A stretch of 64,000 bases of DNA, from assembly GCA_014058105.1 (NCBI GenBank), contig JACGCM010000440.1, forward strand, positions 1,612,001 through 1,676,000. Direction: 5' to 3'. The notes beneath the pieces were generated by a model that made no database searches, was not told the origin of the DNA, and saw only the letters and a program-made list of their open reading frames with translations. Position 1 is the stretch's first letter; each line of letters begins with the position of its first letter. Source of the stretch: Kingdonia uniflora (taxonomy: Eukaryota > Streptophyta > Magnoliopsida > Ranunculales > Circaeasteraceae). Both the position numbers and the translations under genes were made by a program. Below are positions 32,019-41,951 of the stretch, piece after piece.

Positions 32019-32219
32019 TGTTAAACTATAGACCTTTACTCGATGTTGCATCATTAACAACCTATGTAACTACCTACTTTAGCATCTTCTTTGTAACTGA
32101 TGTAGCTGCTCAATAATCCTCTTTAGTAACCTATGTAACAACTCATTTATGTACTCATATATATATATATACATCTCCTATAAAGAGGAATGATAATCTT
32201 GACATTTACTAAACTATCA
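32019..32219 (+). mobile_element. 3' LTR of copia element (right end uncertain)
   Basis: AAGTTTAGGGGAAG is the polypurine tract; TGTTAAACTATAG starts the LTR. A (AT)n run and CTCCTATAAAGAGG (near 32.18 kb) could be its TATA box. The end is placed at ACTATCA because no partner LTR is available. Confidence 0.5.
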
Positions 32220-32562
32220 CTAGGTTTGCCTTCTGCATTCATACAATTCTTGAAATAACAAGGTTGGAGGTGGGAGTTGTGACGGAGGAATCGAAGTAGA
32301 TCGATGGAGATGGCTTGGAGATGAAATACCTCGAAGAGACGACAGAGAAAGAGGTTCACCGTGTGATTTGTCTTGTAGGTAGGAAAGATGAAGACATGTC
32401 AGAAAGTTCTCGATTAAAGTCCCAAGAAGAGGTTACGACATTGATGCAAATGCTCATATGATCAACGATTCAAATCGTCAGGAAGCCCAACCAAAGAAGA
32501 CCAACCCCAGTCATAAACCCTTGCCTATAATTTGACAATCGACAGGAGAGGGGTTAATAACT
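32220..32562. other. Unassigned sequence flanking the gag-protease element
   Basis: No coding homology seen. It continues at 35924 on the far side of the insertion. Confidence 0.35.
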
Positions 32563-32567
32563 TTGCC
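32563..32567. repeat. Target-site duplication (TTGCC), left
   Basis: TTGCC precedes the element; the same five bases follow it at 35919-35923. Confidence 0.85.
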
Positions 32568-33142
32568 TAATCCACACTACGATTGAGAAGCTCTAGTTAG
32601 TAGAAAAGTATGAAGAACGCCAAATTGGATCAGAAAAATAAGAGATTCAATTGTATAAATCAAGTAATTACAATGAATAAACTCTAAACCCTAAGCTTCT
32701 TCCTCAGAACTTCTCTCTAGATCTAACATAAAAAAACATAACCTAGAAAATAATCTAATTTCCCTTTATATACTAGGGCACTTGAAAATCATAAAAGAAC
32801 GGATCTTGAGACAAAAAAACATCTGAGAATCAAAATAGCGCCAAAGTTGTTAGAACAAACTAGGGAGTCGTTCGAACGAACAAGGGTGCTGTTCGAACGA
32901 CCTTACGACTAATTGGTCTAAAACCCTAGATACTTTCTTGGTCGTTCGAACAAAATATGGCTCTGGGCTAAAATTCTAGTAGCATGAAAATAACTCGTTC
33001 GAGCAAAAATACAAGTCGTTCGAACGAAAAATGGCTATGGGACAAAATTTCAGTGGGATGGAACTTGGTCGTTCGAACGACACTCGACCTCATTAGAATG
33101 ACCTTGAAATTTTTTCAAATAACTCTAGATCCTCCTAGATCA
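32568..33142 (-). mobile_element. 3' LTR of gag-protease element
   Basis: Direct repeat of 35374-35918. Carries about six copies of the palindrome TCGTTCGAACGA or near variants, for example at 32868, 33016 and 33069. Confidence 0.85.
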
Positions 33143-33613
33143 TGGCTCTCCTTTTAGTAGCCTTGAGCTCCTGCTCAAGCTGGAACTGGAGAGGTGGGAA
33201 TGCAGCGCTGCCCATGTCCCTGCTGTACTACTTTGACGTACGAGGTAGTTGACACTTCTTCCTAACTCGAAATGACTCAATACCACCACATGTCTTGCCT
33301 GACAACAACTTTCAGCGATTCATACTACGCCCCTTAGGATCATCATATCCTACAATATATCTCGGCATAACAAAAGGCTGTCTCTACATAGAAACTAGCA
33401 TAACGGAAGTAGTTGGTAATGGGGGTCGAGATAACCTGTCAGCCAATTTATTGTCCACTCCCTTTTTATATGCATAATGAAGGGAAATTGTTGGAGATAC
33501 AACAGCCCCTTCATCTGGTGTGCTTGTTGTAGCTTGGACTATGTAGCTAAAAACTGGAACAGTTTTTGATCAGTATGTACCACAACCTCCTCTTACAACT
33601 TCCCCATGTCGGT

Positions 33614-35324
33614 CTATTGCTGAAAAAGCATTGTCATTGGAGACAACACTCGAGTTGACATACCCTCCTGAACCTGTCGCACCAATATCACAAACTTGCC
33701 ATTCAGAATAATCAGCCGCTTCACCTGAGTTGCCGTTACCAATTTTGACATAGTGACATGCTCTTTACAAGCATTGATATGGAACTTCTTTTCCTCCTTC
33801 ACAAGACGATACTTACAAGCTCTACGGTAATGAATCGCATCTCGGTCCCAAAGATATGGGCTACCCAAGATGACCTGGAAAAACATCTAAAGGAACCACC
33901 TCATACGTAACCTCACCAATAAACTTCTCAGAAATCACAAACTTGAAAATATACTGCTTCGTGATCATCAAATTCACATCTTTCTGAATCCACCCCAAAC
34001 TATACGGCTCAGGATGAGCTGTAGTCGTCAAACCCATCTTCTTCACCAACGTCCCAAAATTAAACTTTATGACTACCCGGATCCATAATGGCCTTGACTA
34101 AACTCTGCTTTGCCTGAATACTGACATGAAAAAGTTCTTCCCGACCCTCCTCCTCGGTAGCCAAAGTTCGCTGAAATATAAGTGAAAGCTTAGGATTCGG
34201 TTTATCGATATCCGGGAGGTCAAGAACCTCTGCGGCTAGTACATATTTTTCTTTCTTGCTCTTCTCCTCCTTTGGCCTAAGCTTCGGGTGAAGTTTCCAA
34301 CAATAATCAGAAATATGCCTACTCGCCTTACAATGATTGCAATTAAACTCCTTGAACAAAAACCCCTCTCTTTGGCCACTCCCTTATGCACGTTTTTCCA
34401 GCTAGACTTGTACCCTGACTTGATCTTGTCATCTTCTTTATCACTCTTCAAGTACTTGCCTTAAATGGTAATTGCCTTCACGGTAGCATCCACGATATTT
34501 ACCACAGTAAAGAGTTTCAACTCTCTACAAATGGACTCCGACAAACCCCTCGTATATTTTATGAGCACCTCATACTCGTCCATATCAATGTTCAAAACCA
34601 AAGCTTGGTTATGGAATGCCGTAGTGTACTCCTGTACGGATTGCTCAAAATTTTGGCATAAATTATGCTATTTATACCATCTCTCGTGCTCATACCTAAT
34701 CGGATAAAACTGCTTTCGCACTAAAACCTTGAATTCTTTCCAACCTAAATCTCCTACATCGTGGCATTTTCGATAAGATTTCCACCACGTGAGTACATGA
34801 CTTGAAAATTTCAACGCAGCAAAGCAAATTTGATGAGCATTGGAGTAATCGTAAACGGAAAAATAAGTTTCTAACCTATCTAACCAGTTATCCAATATCT
34901 CGGCATCGATCGAACTATTGAATTTCGGAATATTAATCTTAAAACCAATACGAAGATTACGCATAGGATTCATGGACTTACCAATAACCGATCACTCCTC
35001 GTCGGATTTGGCATCACTAGAATCAATATCAACCTCCGTAGTACGCTTGCCACCATCCCCCTCCATAACCCCTTTCTTCTTCGAGCGACCTTGCCGTTTC
35101 ACCGAAGTAGAAGCCTTCGCGAGGTTCATGAGATACAACTGTTCTTCAAATGCCCCTACAGTAGAAGTTAGGATGGAAACTGTCGTTTCCAAAATCGTGA
35201 GTCGATCGTCAGAATCGCTCATCTCTAAATTGTCCTTCTTCTTCGAATTAGGTTTGCGATGGATCTTCAGCAGATTCACTCGCTTCTCCTTCGCTTGCTT
35301 GAGACGGTCACGTGTAGAGACCAT
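33614..35324 (-). pseudogene. Gag and protease of the short element
   Basis: The start is ATG at 35322-35324 (MVSTRDRLKQAKEKR). An N-terminal basic and coiled-coil stretch (LTILETTVSILTSTVGAFEE) leads to the capsid domain: FNSSIDAEILDNWLDRLETY, LTWWKSYRKCHD, WKEFKVLVRKQFYPIRYEHE. A zinc knuckle CNHCKASRHISDYCWKLHP is intact (C-x2-C-x4-H-x4-C, in a shifted frame near 34.34 kb). The protease site reads AIMDPGSHKV, with DPG in place of DTG or DSG. Then FVISEKFIGEVTYEVVPLDV and LGSPYLWDRDAIHYRR. A few stops and frameshifts. Confidence 0.8.
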
Positions 35325-35373
35325 AAACCATAATCCACCCCCTGAGAATCGAAACTGGAAAACTGATACTACT

Positions 35374-35918
35374 TAATCCATAATACGATTGAGAAGCTCT
35401 AGTTAGTAAAAACGTATGAAGAACGCCAAATTGGATGGAAAAAAATAAGAGATTCAATTGTAAAAATCAAGTAATTACAATGAATAAACTATAAACCCTA
35501 AGTTTCTTCCTTAAACCTTCTCTCTAGATCTAATATAAAAAAAACATAACCTAGAAAATAACCTAAGTTCCCTTTATATACTAGAGAACTAAAAATTCAT
35601 AAAAGAATGGATCTCGAGACAAAACATCGTCTGAGAATCAAAATAGCGCCAAAGTCGTTCAAACGAACTAGGGAGTCGCTCGAACGACCTTATAACTAAT
35701 TGGTCTAAAACCTTATAAACTTGCATGGTCGCTCGAACGAAATCCCAACTCGTTCGAGCGAAATATGGCTCTGGGCCAAAATTCCAGTGGCATGAAAATA
35801 ACTCGTTCGAACAAAAATACAAGTCGTTCGAACGACACTCAACCTTGTTTGATCGACACTCAACCTCGTTCGAACGACCTTAACAAATCTTCAAATAACT
35901 ATAGATCCTCCTGAATCA
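35374..35918 (-). mobile_element. 5' LTR of gag-protease element
   Basis: Starts TAATCCATAATACGATTGAG on the plus strand, ends GATCCTCCTGAATCA. Carries at least six TCGTTCGAACGA-type motifs (35655-35878). Confidence 0.85.
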
Positions 35919-35923
35919 TTGCC
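35919..35923. repeat. Target-site duplication (TTGCC), right
   Basis: Matches 32563-32567. Confidence 0.85.
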
Positions 35924-36400
35924 AGTAACAAAGAAGAGGTCGCCGGGCGATACGGTGGTTGAAAATCAAGAGGGACGGGTCCCTCTCTCTGACGAGATCC
36001 GCAAAAATCATAAACTCGCGAGCAAGAAAAGCTAAAAAATTGGTGAGGAAGATGAAGGCATGACACCAGGCAGGGCACGGGCATGCCACAGTATGAGGCA
36101 GTTATGGAAAGCATGCACTAACGCATCGGGCAGGGCATGTAGGGCACATCACAAGGCATGCCTATGGCAAGGCATGACACGGGTCAGGAAACGACACACA
36201 CTGGGGTAGGGGCACCAGACATGGGGCAGGGCATGCCCTCGATTGACACGGGCATGCCCCTGTAGCAGCTTATGCCCATGATAAATTCAGTCTGCAAGGA
36301 CAGGAAGAGAGGAATGGGCTATGGATCAACAACCCCGACTCAGGCACATTACGACCGCTCTTAGGTAACGAGCTGACAACTAAAGGTGGTGGCCATCCCA
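35924..36400. repeat. Spacer with GGCATG-rich minisatellite
   Basis: Between about 36056 and 36258, GGCATG or GGGCATG recurs roughly ten times at 15-30-base intervals, often as GGGCATGCCC or GGCAGGGCA. No coding signal. I see no further structure in the rest. Confidence 0.55.
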
Positions 36401-36599
36401 ACTTGTGACGAACCCGTGTCTAGCAGAGAGACCATACATTTTAGCAAAACCAATAACGGAATTGGACGGCAAAGGGGGGATACATGAAAAGGTAATCACA
36501 TTAGACCTGTTACCACACCAACGAGTGATGCGGGGAGCACTACGACGATCAATCACATTATCTGGGTCATTGGTGAAGGGAGATGATAGTAACCCAAGA

Positions 36600-37000
36600 A
36601 CCAATGAGTATTGGAAGAAACATACGCTTTTCCACACGCGAGTAGAGGCTCAGAGGAAGGGGTTGGAAACAGTTATAAATGGGGGTCGACAGATAACCTA
36701 ATCTCTGAGAGCGTAGATAAATTATGGCTCAACCTCGTATCCCACCCTAAGGTCACTATATTGAGTTGGTTACAGACGGATGGGAAGCATGGGGAGATTT
36801 TAGTGTTATACCGTATGCGTGTGAAGATAAAAATTGGAGAGTATGAGGAATCTATATTATGTATTGTTATCAAGATGGATGTTTATCATTTACTCTTATG
36901 TAGGCCATGGCAGTGGGAGAGGAATGATATATATATCGGGCGGCATAATGTGTATGTCTTTATGTGCAGGGGTATTTGATAGAGATGAGTAGGTCTACTG
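36600..37000 (+). pseudogene. Protease region of element D
   Basis: GSTDNLISESVDKLWLNLVS, then YRMRVKIKIGEYEESILCIV and MDVYHLLLCRPWQWERNDIY. These are the flap and C-terminal blocks of the plant gypsy protease that normally begins VDGGSTDNLVS; here the aspartate position reads Y-KWG, so the active site is lost. 122 codons are open. Confidence 0.78.
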
Positions 37001-37079
37001 CCAGAAGAGCCTCTAGTTTGTTAGACAAGTAATTTCCTAGCAGAGGACATCAGACATGGACTTGCTTATGCTATGGTTT

Positions 37080-38330
37080 GTGTAATATCTATAACCCCTA
37101 CCTAAGTACCTGATGAGTTACAACCACTTCTTGATAAACTTTCCAACGTCTCCCAGGTGCCAGATCTACCAGAGTTACATCTATTTGGAGATATTCAGCA
37201 TAGCATTGATTTGATTATAGGGTCACCGATGTATAATTTATATCATTATCGTATGGCCCCAGTAGAGCATGCAGAGTTACTGAGGCAGGTCTCTGAGTAA
37301 TGTGCAAAAGGGATTCTGAGGGAGCATGTTACAAGGAGAAGTTCTAACACTCTTAGTCCCCAAAAAGGATAGGAGTTACCATATGTGTGTTGATTATCGA
37401 GCAGTTAACAAAATTACAGTAAAGTATGGATTCCCCATTCCTTGATTAGAGGATATTATCGATGATCTCTGCGGTGCTTGGTTCTTCTCCAAGCTAGATC
37501 TTAAAAGCAGGTACCACCAGATTCAGATGCAATCAGGGGATGAGTAGAAGACGGCTTTTAAGACCAAAGACGGTCTATATGAGTGGTTAGTGATGCCTTT
37601 TAAACTATCTAATGCATCGTCCACATTTATGCGATTGATGACTGAGGTACGACGTGACTATATCACAGAGAGGTTTGCGGTTATCTACTTCAATGATATT
37701 CTTATTCACAGCCACACGCAGGAGGAACATCTTATTCATGTAAAGAAAGTTTTAGAGGCCCTACGGCAGCATCAGTTATTTCTTCAGTTGAAGAAGTGTT
37801 CTTTCCTCGTTGATGCAGTGTAGTTTATGGGGTATATTATTTCGTTAAAGGTGATCAAGGTAGATAAGGAAAAGTGGATACGATCAGGAACTGGCCAGCC
37901 TCTACCACGACGACACAAGTACGGAGTTTTCATGGGTTGGCTATGTTTTACAGGCGATTATGGTACCAATTGATCAAACAAAAGCTTACCACAACTCATG
38001 TTCTTGTATTACCAAATTTTTCAAGGCCAGTTTTCGAGGTTATGACAGACATCTGTAAGACTGAGAGGTGCTAAGCTTTCACAATCCAGGAGGCCAGAGG
38101 CTTATTTAAGTAAGAAGTTATCTGGGGCACAATTGAACTACAACACGTATGATATCAAATTTTTGGTAGTAGTACAATCTTTATGGCATTAGCGACAGTA
38201 TTTGATTCACCGAGAATTTATTATTCATTCTGATCATGATGCACTTCTGCACATATATAATCAACAGAGGACCTCGACAGACAGGCAGGCAGACAAAGTG
38301 GTTTAGTTACCTCTAGAATTTTGATTTTCA
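37080..38330 (+). pseudogene. Reverse transcriptase and RNase H of element D
   Basis: Opens with SPMYNLYHYRMAPVEHAELL, then the frame breaks; an [23 protein letters not shown] block is seen near 37.37 kb. An open stretch at 37590-37823 has MPFKLSNASSTFMRLMTEV and FAVIYFNDILIHSHTQEEHL: the catalytic YFDD is YFND. Then IRNWPASTTTTQVRSFHGLA (connection domain), followed by fragments of RNase H to about 38.33 kb. Heavily mutated. Confidence 0.8.
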
Positions 38331-38981
38331 CATTCAGCACATCAAAGGTAAGAAAAATAGGTTTATTGACAAGATCAGCAGGACAACTCATCTCTTGGTT
38401 ACACTACGTTCTTTCGTGTTTAGGTTTTTTGAGTTACGTGCCTTGTACCCTTTTGATGTGTCTTTTGGACCTATTTTTGAGTCATGTAGACAACACTAGG
38501 GTTCTAGCCCTTGGAGAGATGTTTTGATGGACTTTGTCACATGATTGTCGAAGACATGGGGTTTCGACTCTATTTTTGTAGTTGTTGATCGATTCTCCAA
38601 AATAATACAATTAATACCCTAGATTAAGATGGAAGATGCAGCTCATGTGGCTCGACTGTTCTTCTGGGAGGTACTAAGTTTACATGGCGCTCAGCAGTCA
38701 ATTACTTCCGATAGGAATCGACAGTTTAGGGGGATTTTTGGAGGACATTATGGAGAGTTCTACGCTGCATGCTTCATTTTTCCACAGCTTTTCACCCTCA
38801 GATATATGTACTAACAGAGGTGGTTAACCAAAGTTTGGGTGATCTACTATGGTGTATTACATGAGATAGACCAACATAGTGGGATTTTTCCCTATTACAG
38901 GCCGAGTTTGCTTTCAATAGTTTTGCTTACAGTTCGATAAGATTATCTCATTCGTAGATCGTGACGGGTTATTCCCCAGAT
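38330..38981 (+). pseudogene. Integrase of element D, left part
   Basis: DVLMDFVT (first catalytic D, near 38.52 kb), [37 protein letters not shown] and [16 protein letters not shown], which has the second D. It ends at the insertion point of element C, at a VIPQI/GYSP-like position. Confidence 0.78.
38977..38981. repeat. Target-site duplication of element C, left (CAGAT)
   Basis: CAGAT against CATAT at 52167-52171: one mismatch in five, read as a mutated duplication. Confidence 0.65.
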
Positions 38982-39697
38982 TGTAGGGACCTAACAACAT
39001 TCAGAAGGAAAGTTGGTTCTTACAACGTAGAATCAATCTTTAATCAAAGGGGTGCAACTAATTAATCTAAAGTAAAGATTAACTACAGACAAACACTTGT
39101 GTAGAGGCCCGAATGTGACCCTCTGCGACCTCTGATGAGGATTTTTAAGATAGATTATATTATTGAAGAGTAAACGGTCGGTCCGAGTGTATTGTATATT
39201 GGGTGGACGAAGGTAAAATATAAAGGGCCGGAGATGATTCTTCTAACCCCTTCTTGGTTTCCCCTCTCCTCTATTTATAGAGAAACAGGGAGCTGACTCA
39301 CCAAGTGTGGGTCAGGATTACATGATTACTATCAGGAAATCCCAGCAAGATATGGGCGCCGGTCATGTCGGTACTGTCAGTACAATAATTATTGGTGATG
39401 TCTCTGAACGGTGCGGTGGTTGGACCTGTCACTGTAACTACACGGGCCAATCAATGCGCCGTCTTATCTGATGAGGTGGTTTCCTGTCTTATCTTGCTTC
39501 GATCGTGTGTTAGTAAGTTCGAAGGATTTCTGTTGTAGTATGTTAATCCTTCCCCGAAGCTTTACATGATCTCGAAGCTTCATCTTCAGAGGATCTCTAG
39601 GGAGTCTATTTTAGAGATTGAGTGGGTCTCGATACATTTGAGTGGGCTGTGAAGTAGGCTTCGACTGTCTGTCGATGGCTACGAGTAGGCTACTATA
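38982..39697 (-). mobile_element. 3' LTR of element C
   Basis: TGTAGGGACCTAAC to AGGCTACTATA on the plus strand. The minus-strand TATA box lies at 39272-39279. The adjoining minus-strand polypurine tract is GAGAGGGGGCGAA. Confidence 0.92.
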
Positions 39698-39863
39698 TTC
39701 GCCCCCTCTCTGCGGAGGTCTCGAAGCCAGGTGGAGAGGTACTTGCTAAGAAAATTGTTCGGTCTTGGAATCTGAGCTGCTTGACTGCTGGTTTTTGGGT
39801 AGGTAATAAAAGAGGGTAATTAAGTGGTATAGGTGGTTATAGGGTAATAAATGAGGTGAAGCC

Positions 39864-39870
39864 TATAAAG
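39864..39870 (+). promoter_or_regulatory. Putative TATA box of antisense unit 1 in element C
   Basis: TATAAAG, 87 bases before the ATG at 39951; the equivalent box in element B is 88 bases before its ATG. Confidence 0.5.
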
Positions 39871-39950
39871 ATGGGTTATTATGAAGGGATGCTGTATCTT
39901 CTCCCTTGTACAGTGGCCTTCAACTCTTTCTCCTGATTCTGAACATTTGA

Positions 39951-40289
39951 ATGGATACCACGCCAAACACGCATTACCAGAAGAGGATGGGCTTCGCTCG
40001 CGATCGCCAAGTGGGGCAGAATATGGCGGAACTGCATATGAATTTTTTTGGGCAGCATGATCTGAACTGGGACATGCCGGACCTTGTGGAGGTCGGACCT
40101 GAGGAGTTCATCAATGGTGATCCTTATTCCTATCTGTGGGAACAGCTGTGGTTTTAATTTATGACTGTTGTAAGGCGCTATCTCTTCCTGATGGCTCTGG
40201 CTGAAAGTCTTGTCTGTGCAGAAGAGATCGTCGAGGAGCAGGACTCGGCAACTGATGCTGGGCCTTCCAGAAGTAGGACCAATGCTTAA
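39951..40289 (+). pseudogene. Antisense accessory ORF 1 of element C
   Basis: Starts MDTTPNTHYQKRMGFARDRQ, continues WDMPDLVEVGPEEFINGDPY and YLWEQLWF. A TAA interrupts the frame (near 40156), then RRYLFLMALAESLVCAEEIV and a GPSRSRTNA end before TAA 40287-40289. It is collinear with element B 6430-6768 in the same frame. The MPDL...GDPYSYLWEQL core aligns with MPDLFEVEPGAPLYGIPFAY of ORF 2, so they are probably paralogues. Function unknown. Confidence 0.62.
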
Positions 40290-40766
40290 TGTGGGGATTT
40301 TTGTATCTTTGGCATGCTCAGTTTTTCTGTATGTGGTTTTTGCTTGGGATAGTAGTAGAAATGTAATCTGTTTGTTTGGCCGATTACTAGGAATGGACAT
40401 AATATTTTTTGCACACTAGTATTACTATGTTTGGTTTATAATGTAGACGAATGTAGATGAATACTCTTGTAGGTGCACATAGCACGCACATGTTATCCAA
40501 CTGTTAGGGGTGTCGAGGTATAATGATGTGATTGAAGGTAATGGTAGTCGAAGGCTATGATGAGATGCTGTTTGTGATGATCGATGGTGAAAATGGACTA
40601 ATGCTCGATGTTGGAGGTACACTCGACAAGAAGTTCTCAGGAATGAGGTTTGAATCAGTTACTTCAAGAAAGTTGGAAAGGTTGTATCTTGACTTTTCGA
40701 GGTTACAAATTAAAGGTTGCCATTAATTCGGTTAGGGAAGAGAGAAAGTTGTGGTGAGTTTGTAGG

Positions 40767-40774
40767 TATAAAAG
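40767..40774 (+). promoter_or_regulatory. Putative TATA box of antisense unit 2 in element C
   Basis: TATAAAAG, 85 bases before the ATG of the intact ORF 2; conserved in B at 7252-7259. Confidence 0.55.
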
Positions 40775-40851
40775 GGGGTAGGGTGTAGGGAATTTCTTCG
40801 GATGTCTTGCAACATTCTCTTCATTTGTTTCTTTAACTTGGTTAGAGCAAC

Positions 40852-41169
40852 ATGGATAGAAACGTACCTGTTCAGGATGATCAAGCGGTGGTGAGGGCCA
40901 GGAGAATCCAGGAGGCCTTGTTGGGTTTGCAACGGAGGTTCAGAATAGAGGAGGATATTAATGTTGAAATGCCAGACCTCTTTGAAGTTGAACCCGGGGC
41001 ACCACTCTATGGCATACCCTTCGCGTACTGGTGGGGAATAGTGGAGATGATGGGGCCGTTACCCGGCCATCGGCTATCTCTTCTCAAAGGCTTCACAGAG
41101 GATATAGCAGACCAGGAGGATGCAGATGCAGTGGCTGTGGTTACAGAGGAGCATCCCGCTAATAACTAG
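40852..41169 (+). CDS. Intact antisense accessory ORF 2 of element C (unknown function)
   Basis: 105 residues, ATG 40852 to TAG 41167-41169, no stops. It begins MDRNVPVQDDQAVVRARRIQ. Then FRIEEDINVEMPDLFEVEPG, YGIPFAYWWGIVEMMGPLPG and HRLSLLKGFTEDIADQEDAD; the tail is acidic. It is predicted to be soluble, with no signal peptide or membrane segment. Copies in A and B are damaged but clearly related, and a TATA box lies 85 bases upstream. It reads against the element, in the 3' internal region, where some Tat elements (for example Grande) encode an accessory protein from its own promoter. I do not know a domain for it. Confidence 0.65.
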   Translation: MDRNVPVQDDQAVVRARRIQEALLGLQRRFRIEEDINVEMPDLFEVEPGAPLYGIPFAYWWGIVEMMGPLPGHRLSLLKGFTEDIADQEDADAVAVVTEEHPANN

Positions 41170-41951
41170 GATCCTCTGTCATATGTTGGTGTTGTTTGTC
41201 TTTCTTTACTCTGTTTCTTCTCTTTTTTTTGTACGAGGTTTGTAATGTTTGCTTCCTTTCTGAATGAAAATGGTTTCTTGGAATAATATATTTTGTCAAA
41301 CTGTGAGTAGTAGTAATATAATCTGAATTCTGGACATAGCATCTTGAATCGTTGAATTGATAGTACGACTTTCAGAATGTATTGTTTATGTTATTCGAAG
41401 GTAAGAATGAATTTTGTCGAAGTAGAAGATATAGTGTGTCGAAGCTGAAAACATTATCTGTAAGCATAAATTTTGAATGGCTCAAGTTTATGATTGTAGC
41501 CGGTCGAAGGGTCGATATATTTGATCAGTGAATTGGAGGCTATCTGATGAGGTTTTCTCGAGACGTAGAATGGCCGAGTACTCGAGTTTGGGAATTATGT
41601 CAAAGGTTATGCTTGATGGGATTAGCCATTCTGACAACCCAGATGGCTGGTCTGTCAGACTGGTGCGAGCGCCTGGGGCAGTGTCCAATAAGTAATGATT
41701 ATGCTTTACTCGTCTTACGGAAAAGGGTATGATGTGACTATTTGGATTTGATTGTTTAGTTTCGAGTAGGGGGAAAGAAGGTTCGAGAAGCTTCGGCTTT
41801 TTACAAGCAGCTTGAAGTGAAGGTGTTGTTCGTATGTGGGAGGTATGAGGGGTACATTGGTCATAACATATTGTAGCCGAATAGTTAGGTAGCGGGGTCG
41901 TGGTAATGATAGTGGTTTGAAAATTGGGGCAGTTGTGTTTTTGGAAATAAA

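Larger units (their letters stand above)
29110..32219 (+). mobile_element. Truncated Ty1/copia element, plus strand
   Basis: Retains part of protease/pre-integrase, integrase, a deleted reverse transcriptase, RNase H, polypurine tract and the start of the 3' LTR. The 5' LTR, gag and most of the protease are missing: coding homology starts at the repeat junction near 29.11 kb. The right edge depends on where the LTR ends and is approximate. Confidence 0.82.
32568..35918 (-). mobile_element. Gag-protease-only LTR element
   Basis: 3,351 bases with LTRs of 575 and 545 bases and a perfect TTGCC duplication. The interior (33143-35373) encodes gag and an aspartic protease on the minus strand, then runs into the LTR with no reverse transcriptase or integrase. 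The LTR ends are TGAT and ATTA on the minus strand, so the usual terminal CA is changed. AAAAGGAGAG by the left LTR is the likely polypurine tract, and AGTATCAG just inside the right LTR resembles a decayed initiator-Met primer site. It must depend on another element for its enzymes. Confidence 0.87.

Noticed and set aside
36040..36280. CRISPR-like array from the recurring GGCATG motif
   Set aside because: Unit length and spacing are irregular, no constant repeat, and the context is a plant nuclear genome.
40210..40419. Plus-strand frame with a possible membrane segment
   Set aside because: It overlaps the end of accessory ORF 1 in another frame and has no counterpart in element B.
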